From Oscillospiraceae bacterium (GTDB lineage: Bacteria > Bacillota > Clostridia > Oscillospirales > Oscillospiraceae): a DNA stretch of 64,000 nt. Positions 36,566 through 45,063 of this stretch are shown here, piece by piece. The stretch spans positions 35,600 to 99,599 of the forward strand of contig JAILFJ010000034.1 of NCBI GenBank assembly GCA_024697625.1, given 5' to 3'. The notes under the pieces were generated by a model. That model made no database searches. It saw only the letters and a program-made list of their open reading frames with translations, and was not told the origin of the DNA. The number at the start of each line of letters is the position of its first letter. Position 1 is the stretch's first letter. Made by a program: the position numbers and the translations under genes.

Positions 36566-36880
36566 TTATCCGCTCACGATCCTTTCCACAACCAGCGCAG
36601 CCGCATCTTTCAGCTTCAGCTCCGCTTTCTGCCGCAGAGCGTCGGTTTCTTCGGCAATCTCCCGCTCGAGAGCCGCCGTTTTTTCCGCAGTCTGCTCCTC
36701 CGCCTTCTTACGCAGCTCCTTCAGCTCGCTTTCCGCTCTTGTGCTTGCCGCCTCAAGTGCCGCTTTTCCGGCAGTTTCGGCATCCGCCAGCATCTGCCTG
36801 GCCTTGACTTCCGCTTCCGAGACTCTCGCCTTCGCCAGGGTTTCCGCATCACTGATGCCTTTAATTGCTTCAAACGACAT
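36566..36880 (-). CDS. V-type ATPase subunit H/G-like peripheral-stalk chain
   Basis: A 104-residue, Ala/Glu/Lys-rich single helix (SEAEVKARQMLADAETAGKA and similar) predicted to be a coiled coil along its length, as in the archaeal AhaH/Enterococcus NtpF chains that pair with subunit E. ATG 36880 is 7 bases after GGGAGG; the GTG at 36886 is too close to that box. It is the first gene of the operon, with about 195 bases of leader. Confidence 0.85.
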   Translation of the reverse strand: MSFEAIKGISDAETLAKARVSEAEVKARQMLADAETAGKAALEAASTRAESELKELRKKAEEQTAEKTAALEREIAEETDALRQKAELKLKDAAALVVERIVSG

Positions 36881-36909
36881 TGGCACACCTCCCTTTTTTT
36901 ATTGATTCC

Positions 36910-36978
36910 GGGATTCCGCCCTCCGCGGGCCGGAGCAGGGTCACAGACCGGAGGCCTGGACCGGAAAGACGGAATCCC
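36910..36978 (-). promoter_or_regulatory. Structured 5' leader of the V-ATPase operon
   Basis: GGGATTCCG (36910-36918) and CGGAATCCC (36970-36978) are a perfect 9-base inverted repeat enclosing a GC-rich centre, so the transcript leader can close into a long hairpin about 30 bases before the first start codon. No known riboswitch class was recognised. The remainder of the 36881-37324 gene-free stretch holds two opposite promoters and A/T-rich DNA. Confidence 0.5.
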
Positions 36979-37084
36979 CTGCAGTTCTCCCCGTCATTCT
37001 ACAGTAATCTGTGGAACCGCGCAGGGCCAAACCGCCAATTATCCGTACAGACAGAACAGAGTGTCCCGTCAGAATAACAGATAT

Positions 37085-37113
37085 ATTATAATGCAGTGTT
37101 AAAAAGCTGTCAA
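37085..37113 (-). promoter_or_regulatory. Promoter of the V-ATPase operon
   Basis: Minus-strand TTGACA (37113-37108), a 17-base spacer and TATAAT (37090-37085), both perfect consensus, with A/T-rich DNA upstream (37114-37142) that could act as an UP element. The strongest promoter in the window. Confidence 0.88.
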
Positions 37114-37263
37114 ATCATTTCTTAATTATTTTTTAAAAAATTTTGCCGTTGTGGGTGCGCCTGTTTATCAACCGCGGTACCGATCCGCCCGATGAGATGT
37201 CCGGAACGCTTCTGCAGGCAGCTCAGACGGCAGCATTTTCTGAAATAGCGCTGAAAAAGCATC

Positions 37264-37292
37264 TTGCAGGAAAGGGCAAAAAAAGCTATAAT
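37264..37292 (+). promoter_or_regulatory. Promoter of the PAP2 phosphatase gene
   Basis: TTGCAG (37264-37269), a 17-base spacer and TATAAT (37287-37292), about 30 bases before the ATG. Confidence 0.8.
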
Positions 37293-37324
37293 GAGGACAA
37301 AACAGGCAGAAAGGATGTTTTTCT

Positions 37325-38359
37325 ATGACACTGACTGCGGACGCACTGTGGCTGAATACCACTTTTGAGGGCTATGACCGGGCGATCCTCAGCTTCGCCC
37401 ACAAGCTTGCAGAGCTGGCCGGCCCGGTGCTGACCCCCCTGAACAAACTGATCACCCTCCTGGGGGAGAAGGGCATTCTCTTCTTCCTCCTGGCAATCGT
37501 GCTGATGCTGATTCCCCGCTTCCGCAGGACAGGCGTCTGCATCTTCGGCGCAGTCTGCTGCGGCGCCCTGATCACCAACATCATCCTGAAGGACAATATC
37601 GCGAGGCCGCGGCCTTTCGAGACCGTCGATCTCTACCGCCAGTGGTGGGAGTTTGTCGGTGCGCCCGCCGAGGACGGGTTCTCGTTCCCGTCCGGCCATG
37701 TGACCGCAGCCGCCGCAGGCGTCACCGGGCTCTGCCTGATGAGAGGAAAGAAATGGATCATCCCGGGCGTCGTATGGGTGCTGCTGATGATGTTCTCAAG
37801 GAACTACCTGATGGCACACTACCCCTCGGACGTGCTCTTCGGACTGTTCGTCGGCATCTTCTCGGGCTTTGTCGCAGCGCTCATCACCCAGCTGATCTTC
37901 TGGTTCCTGGAGAGAAAGCGCGGAGAGGGCGCATTCTGGGACTTTCTGCTGGAGGGCGGGATCACCGGCCTTCCGTTCGGAAAGAAGCATGACAGGGACG
38001 ACGGAATGGAAGCCGAAGTGAAACCCGTGCGCAGCGGAAAGAGCAGCGGGAAGGGGAGCGGCCGGAGGCCCGCGGAAGAGATGACACGGGTCAGAGACAG
38101 CGCCACTGAGAACACAAGGAGCATCGAGCTTCCCCCGAGAAGAAGCGAAAGAAGCCAGAGCCCGGCACCCCGGCAGAGTCAGGGTACGGCCTCGCGGCAG
38201 AGCCAGACTGCAGCGCCGCGGCAGAACCAGAACACAGCGCCCCGCCAGAGTCAGGGCGCGGCGGTGCCGGGCGCTTCCAGACACAGCGGCAGCCACGTCT
38301 CCGCATCCAGGTCTGAGCGCAGCCACCAGAGCGAGGACACCTACATCCCGAAGCACTGA
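37325..38359 (+). CDS. PAP2-family membrane phosphatase with a long polar tail
   Basis: A 344-residue protein. Residues 1 to about 205 hold roughly five membrane helices and the full phosphatidic acid phosphatase triad: KDNIARPRP (KxxxxxxRP), FPSGH and SRNYLMAHYPSD (SRxxxxxHxxxD). Such enzymes remove phosphate from lipid pyrophosphates or phosphatidate on the outer leaflet. The last 130 residues are unlike the family: charged, then Gln/Ser/Arg/Pro-rich with repeated PRQSQ-type units (about 275-315). The start at 37325 has AAGGATG upstream. Undecaprenyl pyrophosphate recycling is one possible role; the sequence alone does not decide. Confidence 0.87.
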   Translation: MTLTADALWLNTTFEGYDRAILSFAHKLAELAGPVLTPLNKLITLLGEKGILFFLLAIVLMLIPRFRRTGVCIFGAVCCGALITNIILKDNIARPRPFETVDLYRQWWEFVGAPAEDGFSFPSGHVTAAAAGVTGLCLMRGKKWIIPGVVWVLLMMFSRNYLMAHYPSDVLFGLFVGIFSGFVAALITQLIFWFLERKRGEGAFWDFLLEGGITGLPFGKKHDRDDGMEAEVKPVRSGKSSGKGSGRRPAEEMTRVRDSATENTRSIELPPRRSERSQSPAPRQSQGTASRQSQTAAPRQNQNTAPRQSQGAAVPGASRHSGSHVSASRSERSHQSEDTYIPKH

Positions 38360-38385
38360 ACCGAAGACGGGTTCAATCAAATACA

Positions 38386-38420
38386 GCAGCCACCCCTCTG
38401 AATCCCTGAGGGGTGGCTGC
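38386..38420. terminator. Hairpin terminator between convergent genes
   Basis: GCAGCCACCCCTC (38386-38398) pairs perfectly with GAGGGGTGGCTGC (38408-38420). On the minus strand it is followed by TGTATTTGATTG, so it best serves the nucleoside phosphorylase operon; the plus side lacks a T run. The 157 bases after it up to 38577 show no feature. Confidence 0.6.
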
Positions 38421-38577
38421 CGTGCGTCTGTCCGGAAATCGCAGAGGTCAGGGCAGAGCAGTGACCGTGCGCCGGCGGGAGCCCCGGCAGGTCACAGGTG
38501 TCGCAACAGGTCTCAGATGCCGCGCAGAGGGAGAGGCTCCGGATCGGCCGGTTCGCTTTCAGGGCTCCCGTCCCCGG

Positions 38578-39885
38578 TCAGTCCCGGACGATCTTCCGGA
38601 TGAAGGGCGGGCGGGCAACCGGCCCGTCGCTGAACTCAAAGCAGTCATGCAGCAGAGCCACCGCTTCGGCACCGCGGTCCGGGTCTGAGGCATAGACGGT
38701 CGCGAGGCTGTCGCCGGCCTGCACGGGATCCCCGAGCTTCCTCTGGAGGACCACACCGACGGCGGGGTCGATCGTGTCCGTCTTGGTGGCCCGGCCGCCG
38801 CCGAGCTTCATGCTGACGAGACCGACCGCCTCGGCGTGGATGCGGCTGACCGTGCCGGTGACCCGGGAGGGAACCTCATACCGGTACGCCGCCTGAGGCA
38901 GCCGCCCGGGATGGCGGAGCGCCTCCGGATCGCCGCCCTGGGCCTCCACCATTTCCGCCAGCTTGTCCAGGGCGCGGCCGCTCCGAACGGCATCCAGAAG
39001 CATCTCGCGCGCCTCCCCGTCGGACGCGGCAAAACCGGCCTCCGTCAGCATGCAGCTGCCGAGGACGAGGCAGAGCTCCAGCAGGTCGCCCTCCTCCTGA
39101 CCGCTGAGGACGCGGATGGCCTCCTCCACCTCCAGCGCGTTACCGACCGCAAAGCCCAGGGGCTGATCCATGTCCGTGATGATGGCGGCACATTTCCGCC
39201 CGGCGAGACGGCCGATCCGGGTCAGACTCCGGGCAAGCTCCTCCGCGTCCTCGGGCGACTTCATAAAGGCGCCGTCGCCGCACTTCACGTCCAGCACAAT
39301 CACATCGGCGCCGGAGGCCAGCTTCTTCGACATGACGGAGCTCACGATCAGCGGAATGGAGGGGACCGTGCCGGTGACGTCGCGCAGGGCGTAGAGCTTC
39401 TTGTCCGCGGGAGCGAGATCGGCAGTCTGGCCGATGATGGCAATCCCGTGGCGGTTGACGTTGTCAAAGAACTGTTCCTCGGTCAGAGACGTGGAGAAAC
39501 CGGGGATGCTCTCCAGCTTGTCGATGGTGCCGCCCGTGTGTCCGAGGCCGCGGCCGGACATCTTGGCCACCTTCAGCCCGCAGGCCGAGACCATGGGGCA
39601 GAGCACCAGGCTGGTCTTGTCCCCGACGCCGCCGGTGGAGTGCTTGTCCGCCTTGACGCCCTCGATCGGACTGAGGTCCAGCACCTCGCCGGAGTGCATC
39701 ATGGACATGGTGAGGTCCAGTACCTCACGGTCGTCCATCCCACGCAGAAGAATCGCCATGCACATGGCGGACATCTGGTAGTCCGGAATGCTGCCGTCGG
39801 TGTAGCCGCGGATCATAAAGCGGATCTCCTCGGTGTCCAGCACACCGCCGTCGCGCTTCTTCGCAATCAGATCAGTCATTCTCAT
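38578..39885 (-). CDS. Pyrimidine-nucleoside (thymidine) phosphorylase
   Basis: A 435-residue enzyme that splits thymidine, and in Gram-positive forms also uridine, to base and sugar 1-phosphate. KADKHSTGGVGDKTSLVL and KMSGRGLGHTGGTIDKLE are the substrate and phosphate sites of the family, and DVKCGDGAFMK follows. The C-terminal alpha/beta domain includes LGGGRATKTDTIDPAVG. ATG 39885 is chosen because AGGAGG precedes it by 9 bases. It is the last gene of a minus-strand run and probably named pdp or deoA depending on specificity. Confidence 0.94.
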   Translation of the reverse strand: MRMTDLIAKKRDGGVLDTEEIRFMIRGYTDGSIPDYQMSAMCMAILLRGMDDREVLDLTMSMMHSGEVLDLSPIEGVKADKHSTGGVGDKTSLVLCPMVSACGLKVAKMSGRGLGHTGGTIDKLESIPGFSTSLTEEQFFDNVNRHGIAIIGQTADLAPADKKLYALRDVTGTVPSIPLIVSSVMSKKLASGADVIVLDVKCGDGAFMKSPEDAEELARSLTRIGRLAGRKCAAIITDMDQPLGFAVGNALEVEEAIRVLSGQEEGDLLELCLVLGSCMLTEAGFAASDGEAREMLLDAVRSGRALDKLAEMVEAQGGDPEALRHPGRLPQAAYRYEVPSRVTGTVSRIHAEAVGLVSMKLGGGRATKTDTIDPAVGVVLQRKLGDPVQAGDSLATVYASDPDRGAEAVALLHDCFEFSDGPVARPPFIRKIVRD

Positions 39886-39924
39886 GCTGTGCAACCTCCT
39901 GTACATTATTGATGATCGGCTGTG

Positions 39925-40653
39925 TTAAAAAAGAAAGCCTCCGTCCACGGTCAGAACCTGGCCGGTGATATACTCTGCGGTGGCAAGATGCAGGACGGAC
40001 TGCGCCACCTCGTCCGGCGTCCCGAAGCGGCGGAAGGGCATCTCCTGCCGCAGCGTGTCAAGGGTCTCGGAGCCCAGGGCCTGGATCATGTCGGTCTCGA
40101 TGACGCCGGGGGCCACACAGTTGACCCGGATCCCGCTGGGGGCGAGCTCTGCCGCCAGAGAGCGGGTCAGACCGATGATGGCGTGCTTGGAGGCGGAGTA
40201 GACCGACTCGCAGGAGGCCCCGTGGCTTCCCCAGATCGAGCTGATGTTCACGATGCAGCCGCTGTGGGCGCGCAGCATCGGGCGGATGACGGCCTGGCTG
40301 CAGTTGAAGCAGCCGCCCAGATTGACGGACAGGATGCGGTGCCAGGTCTCGGGATCCACGTCCTGAAACTGCTGCTGCCGGGCGATGCCGGCATTGTTGA
40401 CCAGAAGGGTCACATGGCCAAGCTCGGCTTCCACGTCCTGTACCATCCGGTCGACCTGCGTCCTGTCCGCTACGTCGGCCTGACGGTACATGACCGTGCA
40501 GCCCTCCGAGCGCAGCTGCCTGACCAGTGCTTCCGCCTTCTCACGCTGCTCGAGGCAGTTGATGCAGACGGCCCAGCCTTCCCGGGCGAGAAGAGAGGCG
40601 ATCGCAGCGCCGATGCCCCGGGAGGAGCCGGTCACAAGCGCGGTTCTTTCCAT
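39925..40653 (-). CDS. Short-chain dehydrogenase/reductase, FabG-like
   Basis: A 242-residue SDR. TGSSRGIG is the cofactor loop, NNAGIA follows, and the catalytic set is Ser in NISSIWG, Tyr in YSASK and its Lys, plus GFLF-type C-terminus after TGQVLTVDGG. The pattern resembles 3-oxoacyl-ACP reductases, but isolated genes of this type often act on other substrates. It lies 16 bases after plsC and 39 before the phosphorylase gene. Confidence 0.88.
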   Translation of the reverse strand: MERTALVTGSSRGIGAAIASLLAREGWAVCINCLEQREKAEALVRQLRSEGCTVMYRQADVADRTQVDRMVQDVEAELGHVTLLVNNAGIARQQQFQDVDPETWHRILSVNLGGCFNCSQAVIRPMLRAHSGCIVNISSIWGSHGASCESVYSASKHAIIGLTRSLAAELAPSGIRVNCVAPGVIETDMIQALGSETLDTLRQEMPFRRFGTPDEVAQSVLHLATAEYITGQVLTVDGGFLF

Positions 40654-40669
40654 CCGTCTTTCCTCCCGC

Positions 40670-41470
40670 TCAGCCCTTCACCCGATCGAGATCCGCCCGG
40701 ATCATGTCGCGGATCTGCCCGGAGAGCTCGTCCGTGCGCAGAGAACAGACGGTCTCGGCGGGGATGACGTCCAGAATATCCAGAAAGACCTTTCGGAAGG
40801 CGAGGGGAGAGAATTTCTCACCCTGGTATACGGCGGCCACTACGATGGGGACCTGAGCACGCTGCGCAATCTTCAGACTGCCGGCGTGAAAGGGGAGGAG
40901 CTCTCCGGTCCTGCTTCTGGTCCCTTCCGGATAGATGGCCATGCTGCAGAGGTTGTTCTTCAGATAGTCTGCGGCGGTCAGGATGGTCCGGAGGGCGTTG
41001 CGGCTGTTCTCGCGGTCGATGGGGAGAAAGCCGATGGAGTAGGCGCCGCGGCCGACAATCGGGATCCGGAGGTTGGATGGCTTGGAGATGAAGCAGATGT
41101 TATAATCGCTGAGCCGGCCCATGACGGTGAGGGGGTCGGAAGCGGAGCGGTGATTGCTCACGAACAGAAAGCGTCCGTCCGTCGGCAGTTTTTCCCTCCC
41201 GGTGATGACGGGGGAGACCCGGCTGTAGAAGAGCAGCAGGTCCGAGAAAGGACCGACACAGACGCGGCAGAACCGATTCTGCTTCCGGATCGGCTGATCC
41301 ATGGAGACCCCGCGGACGGAGAGCAGCACCAGAAGCATCCAGAGGACATGGAGCAGCACAAAGACCCCGAGGCCGCAGAGCAGAGCCGCCCACAGGGGGA
41401 GCGCGGCCAGAAGATTCAGCAGGCAGGCGGCGACAAGGGAAAGAAAGAGAAAAAGACTGAACACAAACAT
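40670..41470 (-). CDS. plsC: 1-acyl-sn-glycerol-3-phosphate acyltransferase (PlsC-like)
   Basis: A 266-residue membrane-bound acyltransferase that makes phosphatidate. Two N-terminal hydrophobic helices (about 1-50) precede the catalytic NHRSASD (HxxxxD) box, the FLPIDRENS segment and YPEGTRSRTG, all standard for the family. ATG 41470 follows GAGG by 8 bases; longer in-frame starts lack a binding site and would run into the UDG gene. It forms an operon with the glycosylase upstream and the SDR downstream. Confidence 0.9.
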   Translation of the reverse strand: MFVFSLFLFLSLVAACLLNLLAALPLWAALLCGLGVFVLLHVLWMLLVLLSVRGVSMDQPIRKQNRFCRVCVGPFSDLLLFYSRVSPVITGREKLPTDGRFLFVSNHRSASDPLTVMGRLSDYNICFISKPSNLRIPIVGRGAYSIGFLPIDRENSRNALRTILTAADYLKNNLCSMAIYPEGTRSRTGELLPFHAGSLKIAQRAQVPIVVAAVYQGEKFSPLAFRKVFLDILDVIPAETVCSLRTDELSGQIRDMIRADLDRVKG

Positions 41471-41504
41471 GACGGCACCTCGAGAAAAAGATGACAGGAC
41501 CCCG

Positions 41505-42056
41505 CTACAGAGTCCGGTATACGCGGCGGATCTCCCGCAGATCCATAAAAGCCTCCGGGCGGCGGGAGGGATCGCGGAGCAGGGCGGAGGGGTGGAAAGT
41601 CGCAAGAACGCGCCGCCCTCCGACCTCAAACCACTGCCCGTGCTCGCGGGTGATCCGGAAGTCTGGTCGAATCAGCTCCATGGCGGCAATCCGACCGAGA
41701 CAGACGATCAGCTTCGGAGAGAGGAGCGCGATCTGGCGTTCCAGCCAGGGCCGGCAGGCTTCCAGCTCCTCCCGCTGCGGATCCCGGTTATGGGGGGGAC
41801 GGCACTTGACGGTGTTGGCGATGTAGACCTGGCTCCGGTCCAGATCGATGATCTCGAGCATGTCGTCCAGGAGCTTTCCGGCGGGACCCACGAAGGGAAA
41901 GCCCTGCAGGTCCTCCTGCTCGCCCGGGCCCTCGCCCACCAGCATCAGGGAAGCCTGCTCGCTGCCGACGCCAAAGACCAGGTTGTGGCGGCCGGTGCAG
42001 AGCGGGCACAGACGGCAGTCCGCGCATTCGGTTTTCAGCTTGTCCCAGCTGTCCAA
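41505..42056 (-). CDS. Uracil-DNA glycosylase, family 4 (iron-sulfur type)
   Basis: A 183-residue DNA repair enzyme that removes uracil from DNA. VGEGPGEQEDLQGFPFVGPAG and FHPSALLRDP are the two active-site motifs of family 4. Cysteine pairs at C14/C17 (ADCRLC) and in VKCRPP and EACRPW are placed to hold a 4Fe-4S cluster. It begins with TTG at 42056, 9 bases after GGAGG. It is the first gene of the minus-strand run. Confidence 0.92.
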   Translation of the reverse strand: MDSWDKLKTECADCRLCPLCTGRHNLVFGVGSEQASLMLVGEGPGEQEDLQGFPFVGPAGKLLDDMLEIIDLDRSQVYIANTVKCRPPHNRDPQREELEACRPWLERQIALLSPKLIVCLGRIAAMELIRPDFRITREHGQWFEVGGRRVLATFHPSALLRDPSRRPEAFMDLREIRRVYRTL

Positions 42057-42084
42057 GACAGTGCACCTCCGTGAGAAGAGCCTT

Positions 42085-42116
42085 CAGGGTGATAAAAAAA
42101 GCAGGGTGATAAAAAG
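42085..42116. repeat. Short tandem repeat beside the murC promoter
   Basis: Two copies of a CAGGGTGATAAAAA-containing unit (42085-42101 and 42102-42116) stand directly upstream of the murC -35 box and inside the leader of the opposite UDG gene. They may be paired regulator sites or a replication-slippage duplication. Confidence 0.6.
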
Positions 42117-42117
42117 C

Positions 42118-42146
42118 TTGCAATCGGAAAGACGCTGGTTTATAAT
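42118..42146 (+). promoter_or_regulatory. Promoter of murC
   Basis: TTGCAA (42118-42123), a 17-base spacer and TATAAT (42141-42146). The transcript leader (about 105 bases) contains an 8-base inverted repeat (42159-42166 with 42189-42196). Confidence 0.8.
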
Positions 42147-42257
42147 ACCACAGCGCTTCGGCGGAAACAGATCGGAATCATTCTATCATTCCGCCGTGCG
42201 AAACACAACAGATTTTTTCTCTCAATCATATAAATAAGGATACGGAGCAGAACAAGA

Positions 42258-43640
42258 ATGGCAGATTTTTCAAACTACATGTCGCCGGGGCGCAAGGGCT
42301 ACCTGATCGGCATCGGCGGCGTGTCCATGTCCTCGCTGGCGGAGGTGCTGCTCGGGATGGGGCTGAGCATCAGCGGCTCGGACTCGACCAGGAGCGGAAA
42401 CGTGCTGGCCCTGGAGGAGAAGGGGATCCCGGTGAATCTCGGGCACCATGCGGAGAACATCACAGGGGAGATCGACTTTGTCGTCCGGACCGCCGCCGTG
42501 CGGGACCAGAATCCCGAGATCGTCCGGGCCAGAGAGCTGAATATCCCGGTCTTTGAGCGTACGGAGGCCTGGGGGGCGATCTCGAAGGACTACAGCAACG
42601 CCCTGTGCATCTCCGGCACCCACGGCAAGACCACGACGACCTCCATGTGCACCCATATCCTGATGGCGGCGGAGAAGGACCCGACGGTCATGATCGGAGG
42701 AACGCTTCCGCTGCTGAACGCGGGACACCGGGTCGGCCACGGGAACGTGATCGTGATGGAGGCCTGTGAGTATTATAATTCCTTCCTGTCCTTTCATCCC
42801 ACGGTGGCGGTGATCCTGAACATCGAGGCGGACCATCTGGACTTCTTCAAGGACCTCAGCGACGTCGAGAAGTCCTTCCGGCGCTTTGCCGAGCGGGTAC
42901 CGAAGGACGGCTACGTGGTGGCAAACTATGACGACAGCAACACCATGCGGACGCTGCTCGGTCTGGACCGGAAGATCATCACATTCGGGCTGGATCCCAG
43001 GGCGGACGTCCACGCCGAAAACATCGAATACATCGGGGCGAACTCCCGCTTCGACATCGTCTACAACGGGAAGCGCTTCACCAATGTCACGCTGCACGTG
43101 CCCGGCGAGCACAACATCAAGAATGCCCTTGCGGCGACGGCCGCGGTCATCTGCCTGGGCATCCGGCCGAACGCGGTGAAGTACGGTCTGGCCGGCTTCA
43201 GCGGAGCGGGCAGGCGCTTTGAGTTCAAGGGCAAGTACAACGGGGCCGACATCTACGACGATTACGCCCACCATCCGGGCGAGCTGAAGTGTCTCCTGGA
43301 CACGGTGGAGAAGCTCAACTACAGACGTACGGTGCTGGTGTTTCAGCCCCATACCTATTCGCGCACGGCCGCGCTGTTCCGGGACTTTGTCCAGCAGCTG
43401 AGGCGGCCGGACCTGGTCTTCCTGGCGGAGATCTTCGCGGCGCGGGAGCAGAACACCATCGGGATCTCCTCCGCGGCACTGGCGGACGAGATCGAGGGCG
43501 CCAGCTTCATCCCGACCTTCGAGGAGCTGGAAGCGGTGCTCCGTGAGACTGCGGAGCCGGGAGACATCATCCTGACGGTCGGCGCGGGGGACGTCTATAA
43601 GATCGGGGAGCATCTGACGGAAGAAAAAACGCCGTGCTGA
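42258..43640 (+). CDS. murC: UDP-N-acetylmuramate--L-alanine ligase
   Basis: A 460-residue ligase adding the first amino acid of the peptidoglycan stem. The Rossmann start LIGIGGVSMSSLAEVL, the P-loop CISGTHGKTTTTSM, EACEYYNSF (typical of MurC, binding UDP-MurNAc and Mg), and DDYAHHP near the C-terminal domain are all present, in the three-domain order of Mur ligases. The start has GGAGCAGAACAAG upstream. It stands alone in its unit. Confidence 0.95.
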   Translation: MADFSNYMSPGRKGYLIGIGGVSMSSLAEVLLGMGLSISGSDSTRSGNVLALEEKGIPVNLGHHAENITGEIDFVVRTAAVRDQNPEIVRARELNIPVFERTEAWGAISKDYSNALCISGTHGKTTTTSMCTHILMAAEKDPTVMIGGTLPLLNAGHRVGHGNVIVMEACEYYNSFLSFHPTVAVILNIEADHLDFFKDLSDVEKSFRRFAERVPKDGYVVANYDDSNTMRTLLGLDRKIITFGLDPRADVHAENIEYIGANSRFDIVYNGKRFTNVTLHVPGEHNIKNALAATAAVICLGIRPNAVKYGLAGFSGAGRRFEFKGKYNGADIYDDYAHHPGELKCLLDTVEKLNYRRTVLVFQPHTYSRTAALFRDFVQQLRRPDLVFLAEIFAAREQNTIGISSAALADEIEGASFIPTFEELEAVLRETAEPGDIILTVGAGDVYKIGEHLTEEKTPC

Positions 43641-43686
43641 GCAGAAAAAGCAGCGGAGCGCGGCATAAGGCACAGCATCAGACAGA

Positions 43687-43731
43687 CAGCCCGGGGAGCA
43701 CGGACACCACAGATTCGTGTTCCCCGGGCTG
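43687..43731. terminator. Hairpin between convergent genes murC and the cysteine-protease-like gene
   Basis: CAGCCCGGGGA (43687-43697) pairs with TCCCCGGGCTG (43721-43731), with a further CACG/CGTG inner pairing. Neither side has a strong T run, so termination efficiency is uncertain. Confidence 0.5.
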
Positions 43732-43736
43732 ACGCT

Positions 43737-44243
43737 CTATAAGACGGCGAGCGCGATGACGCAGCCATGCCGGAAGTGCTCCGCGGCGAAGCGGTCCAGA
43801 GGCTCCGCTTCGTCCGAGATCCTGTCGTCGACGTTGAAAAAGCGGAAGCGGCCGTCTTCGAGCCGGATGCAGGTGATGAAGTGGGGGACCCGCTCCTCCT
43901 GATAGCGGAAGATGCATGCGCGGCTCCGCGCTGCCAGCTTGAGGGCTGCCTCACGTCCGTCGGCCTCCCGGCAGTCCGGGACGTAGCGGCCCAGATAAGC
44001 CCGCATGACACGCATGAGGGTCGGACCGGGGAGCCGGAGCCGGTGCATGCCGTCCATCTCATGCAGCACCTCTTCCCAGACGACCGGATGTCCCAGAAAG
44101 TGCCTGAGATTGTAGGCGGCAATCCAGCCGCAGCTGTTGTAGTCGCCGCGCATGGTACGATAGCGGACCGAGGAGAAGCAGTCCTGATCCACGATATAGC
44201 CGTCGGCGGAAAACCCGGCGGAGATCGGCGGCAGTTCAGTCAT
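43737..44243 (-). CDS. Cysteine-protease-like protein of unknown role
   Basis: A 168-residue protein without a signal peptide. YNSCGWIAAYNLRHFL has the Cys-Gly-x-x-Ala layout of a papain-like or C39-like nucleophile helix, and HFITCIRLEDGRFRFFNVDD gives a later His and Asn/Asp in the positions expected for such a triad. It starts at ATG 44243, GGAGG 6 bases upstream, inside the 3' end of the ArsR-AraC regulator (8-base overlap). Co-expression with a metal regulator is unusual for a peptidase. The fold call is tentative. Confidence 0.6.
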   Translation of the reverse strand: MTELPPISAGFSADGYIVDQDCFSSVRYRTMRGDYNSCGWIAAYNLRHFLGHPVVWEEVLHEMDGMHRLRLPGPTLMRVMRAYLGRYVPDCREADGREAALKLAARSRACIFRYQEERVPHFITCIRLEDGRFRFFNVDDRISDEAEPLDRFAAEHFRHGCVIALAVL

Positions 44244-45000
44244 CGCAGGCCTCCTCCCGGTCCGTACTCTCTTCGACGGGGACCTTCCGCTTCCTCCGGT
44301 ATTCCTTCGGGAGAAGCCCGTAGGCCTCCCGGAAAGCGGTGCTGAACTTGCTCTGGCTGTCGTAGCCCACCTGCCGAGCAACCTCCAGGATGCTGAGATC
44401 GGTGCCGCGAAGAAGCCCGGCCGCCTTCTCCATGCGATGCTCCTTGATGTGGGCCGCCAGCGAATTGCCGTATACGGATTTGAAAACGGCCTTCAGGGTG
44501 GTGGGATTCATATGAAACTCCCGGGAGAGATCCTCTATGGTGCTGCGCTCGTCCAGATGCTGCACCAGATAGTCATGCACCTGCTGGATCAGCGACAGCT
44601 GGTCCGAGCGGAACTCGGACAGGCGCCGGCCCTCTTCGGGGCAGGTGATGGACATGACCTGCTCGATCACATGGTGAAGCAGATCGGCGGTCTCGGATTC
44701 GGCCGCGCAGTAGAAGACCTCCCGCCCGACCCGCCGGCTGACGATCAGCCCGGTCTCGCGCAGAGAGCGGAGATGGTGGGAGACGGCAGGGCTGGACATG
44801 TCCAGCAGGGCGGCGATGTTGGTGACGCACTCCTCGCAGTGACAGAGCAGCCAGAAGATCCGGATCCGGGTGGGGTCGCTGAGCTGTGCGAAGAGCTCGG
44901 AGACGGTCCCAAACTCGCGGGCGCCCCCCAGGGCTCGGGTGAGGAGAAGGGGATCGCCGTGATCGGGATGAAGGTGGGGAAGATCCATGAGAAGCTCCAT
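44236..45000 (-). CDS. ArsR-AraC fusion transcription regulator
   Basis: A 254-residue protein with two DNA-binding domains. Residues of about 25-115 are an ArsR/SmtB winged helix (PTRIRIFWLLCHCEECVTNIAALLD read in parts, then SSPAVSHHLRSLRETGLI), with Cys/His residues where ArsR and CadC hold metal. Residues of about 140-240 are an AraC-type double helix-turn-helix (LSREFHMNPTTLKAVFKSVYG and VARQVGYDSQSKFSTAFREAYG, cut here at 20). ATG 45000 follows AAAGGA; earlier in-frame starts lack a site. It is divergent from the HMA and P-type ATPase genes and is presumably their metal-responsive regulator. Confidence 0.85.
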   Translation of the reverse strand: MELLMDLPHLHPDHGDPLLLTRALGGAREFGTVSELFAQLSDPTRIRIFWLLCHCEECVTNIAALLDMSSPAVSHHLRSLRETGLIVSRRVGREVFYCAAESETADLLHHVIEQVMSITCPEEGRRLSEFRSDQLSLIQQVHDYLVQHLDERSTIEDLSREFHMNPTTLKAVFKSVYGNSLAAHIKEHRMEKAAGLLRGTDLSILEVARQVGYDSQSKFSTAFREAYGLLPKEYRRKRKVPVEESTDREEACDD

Positions 45001-45063
45001 AGGACGTCCTTTCTTCCAAAAGGAAAGACTTTTCTCCCGTTTGGGAGGAAATGCGAAAATCGC

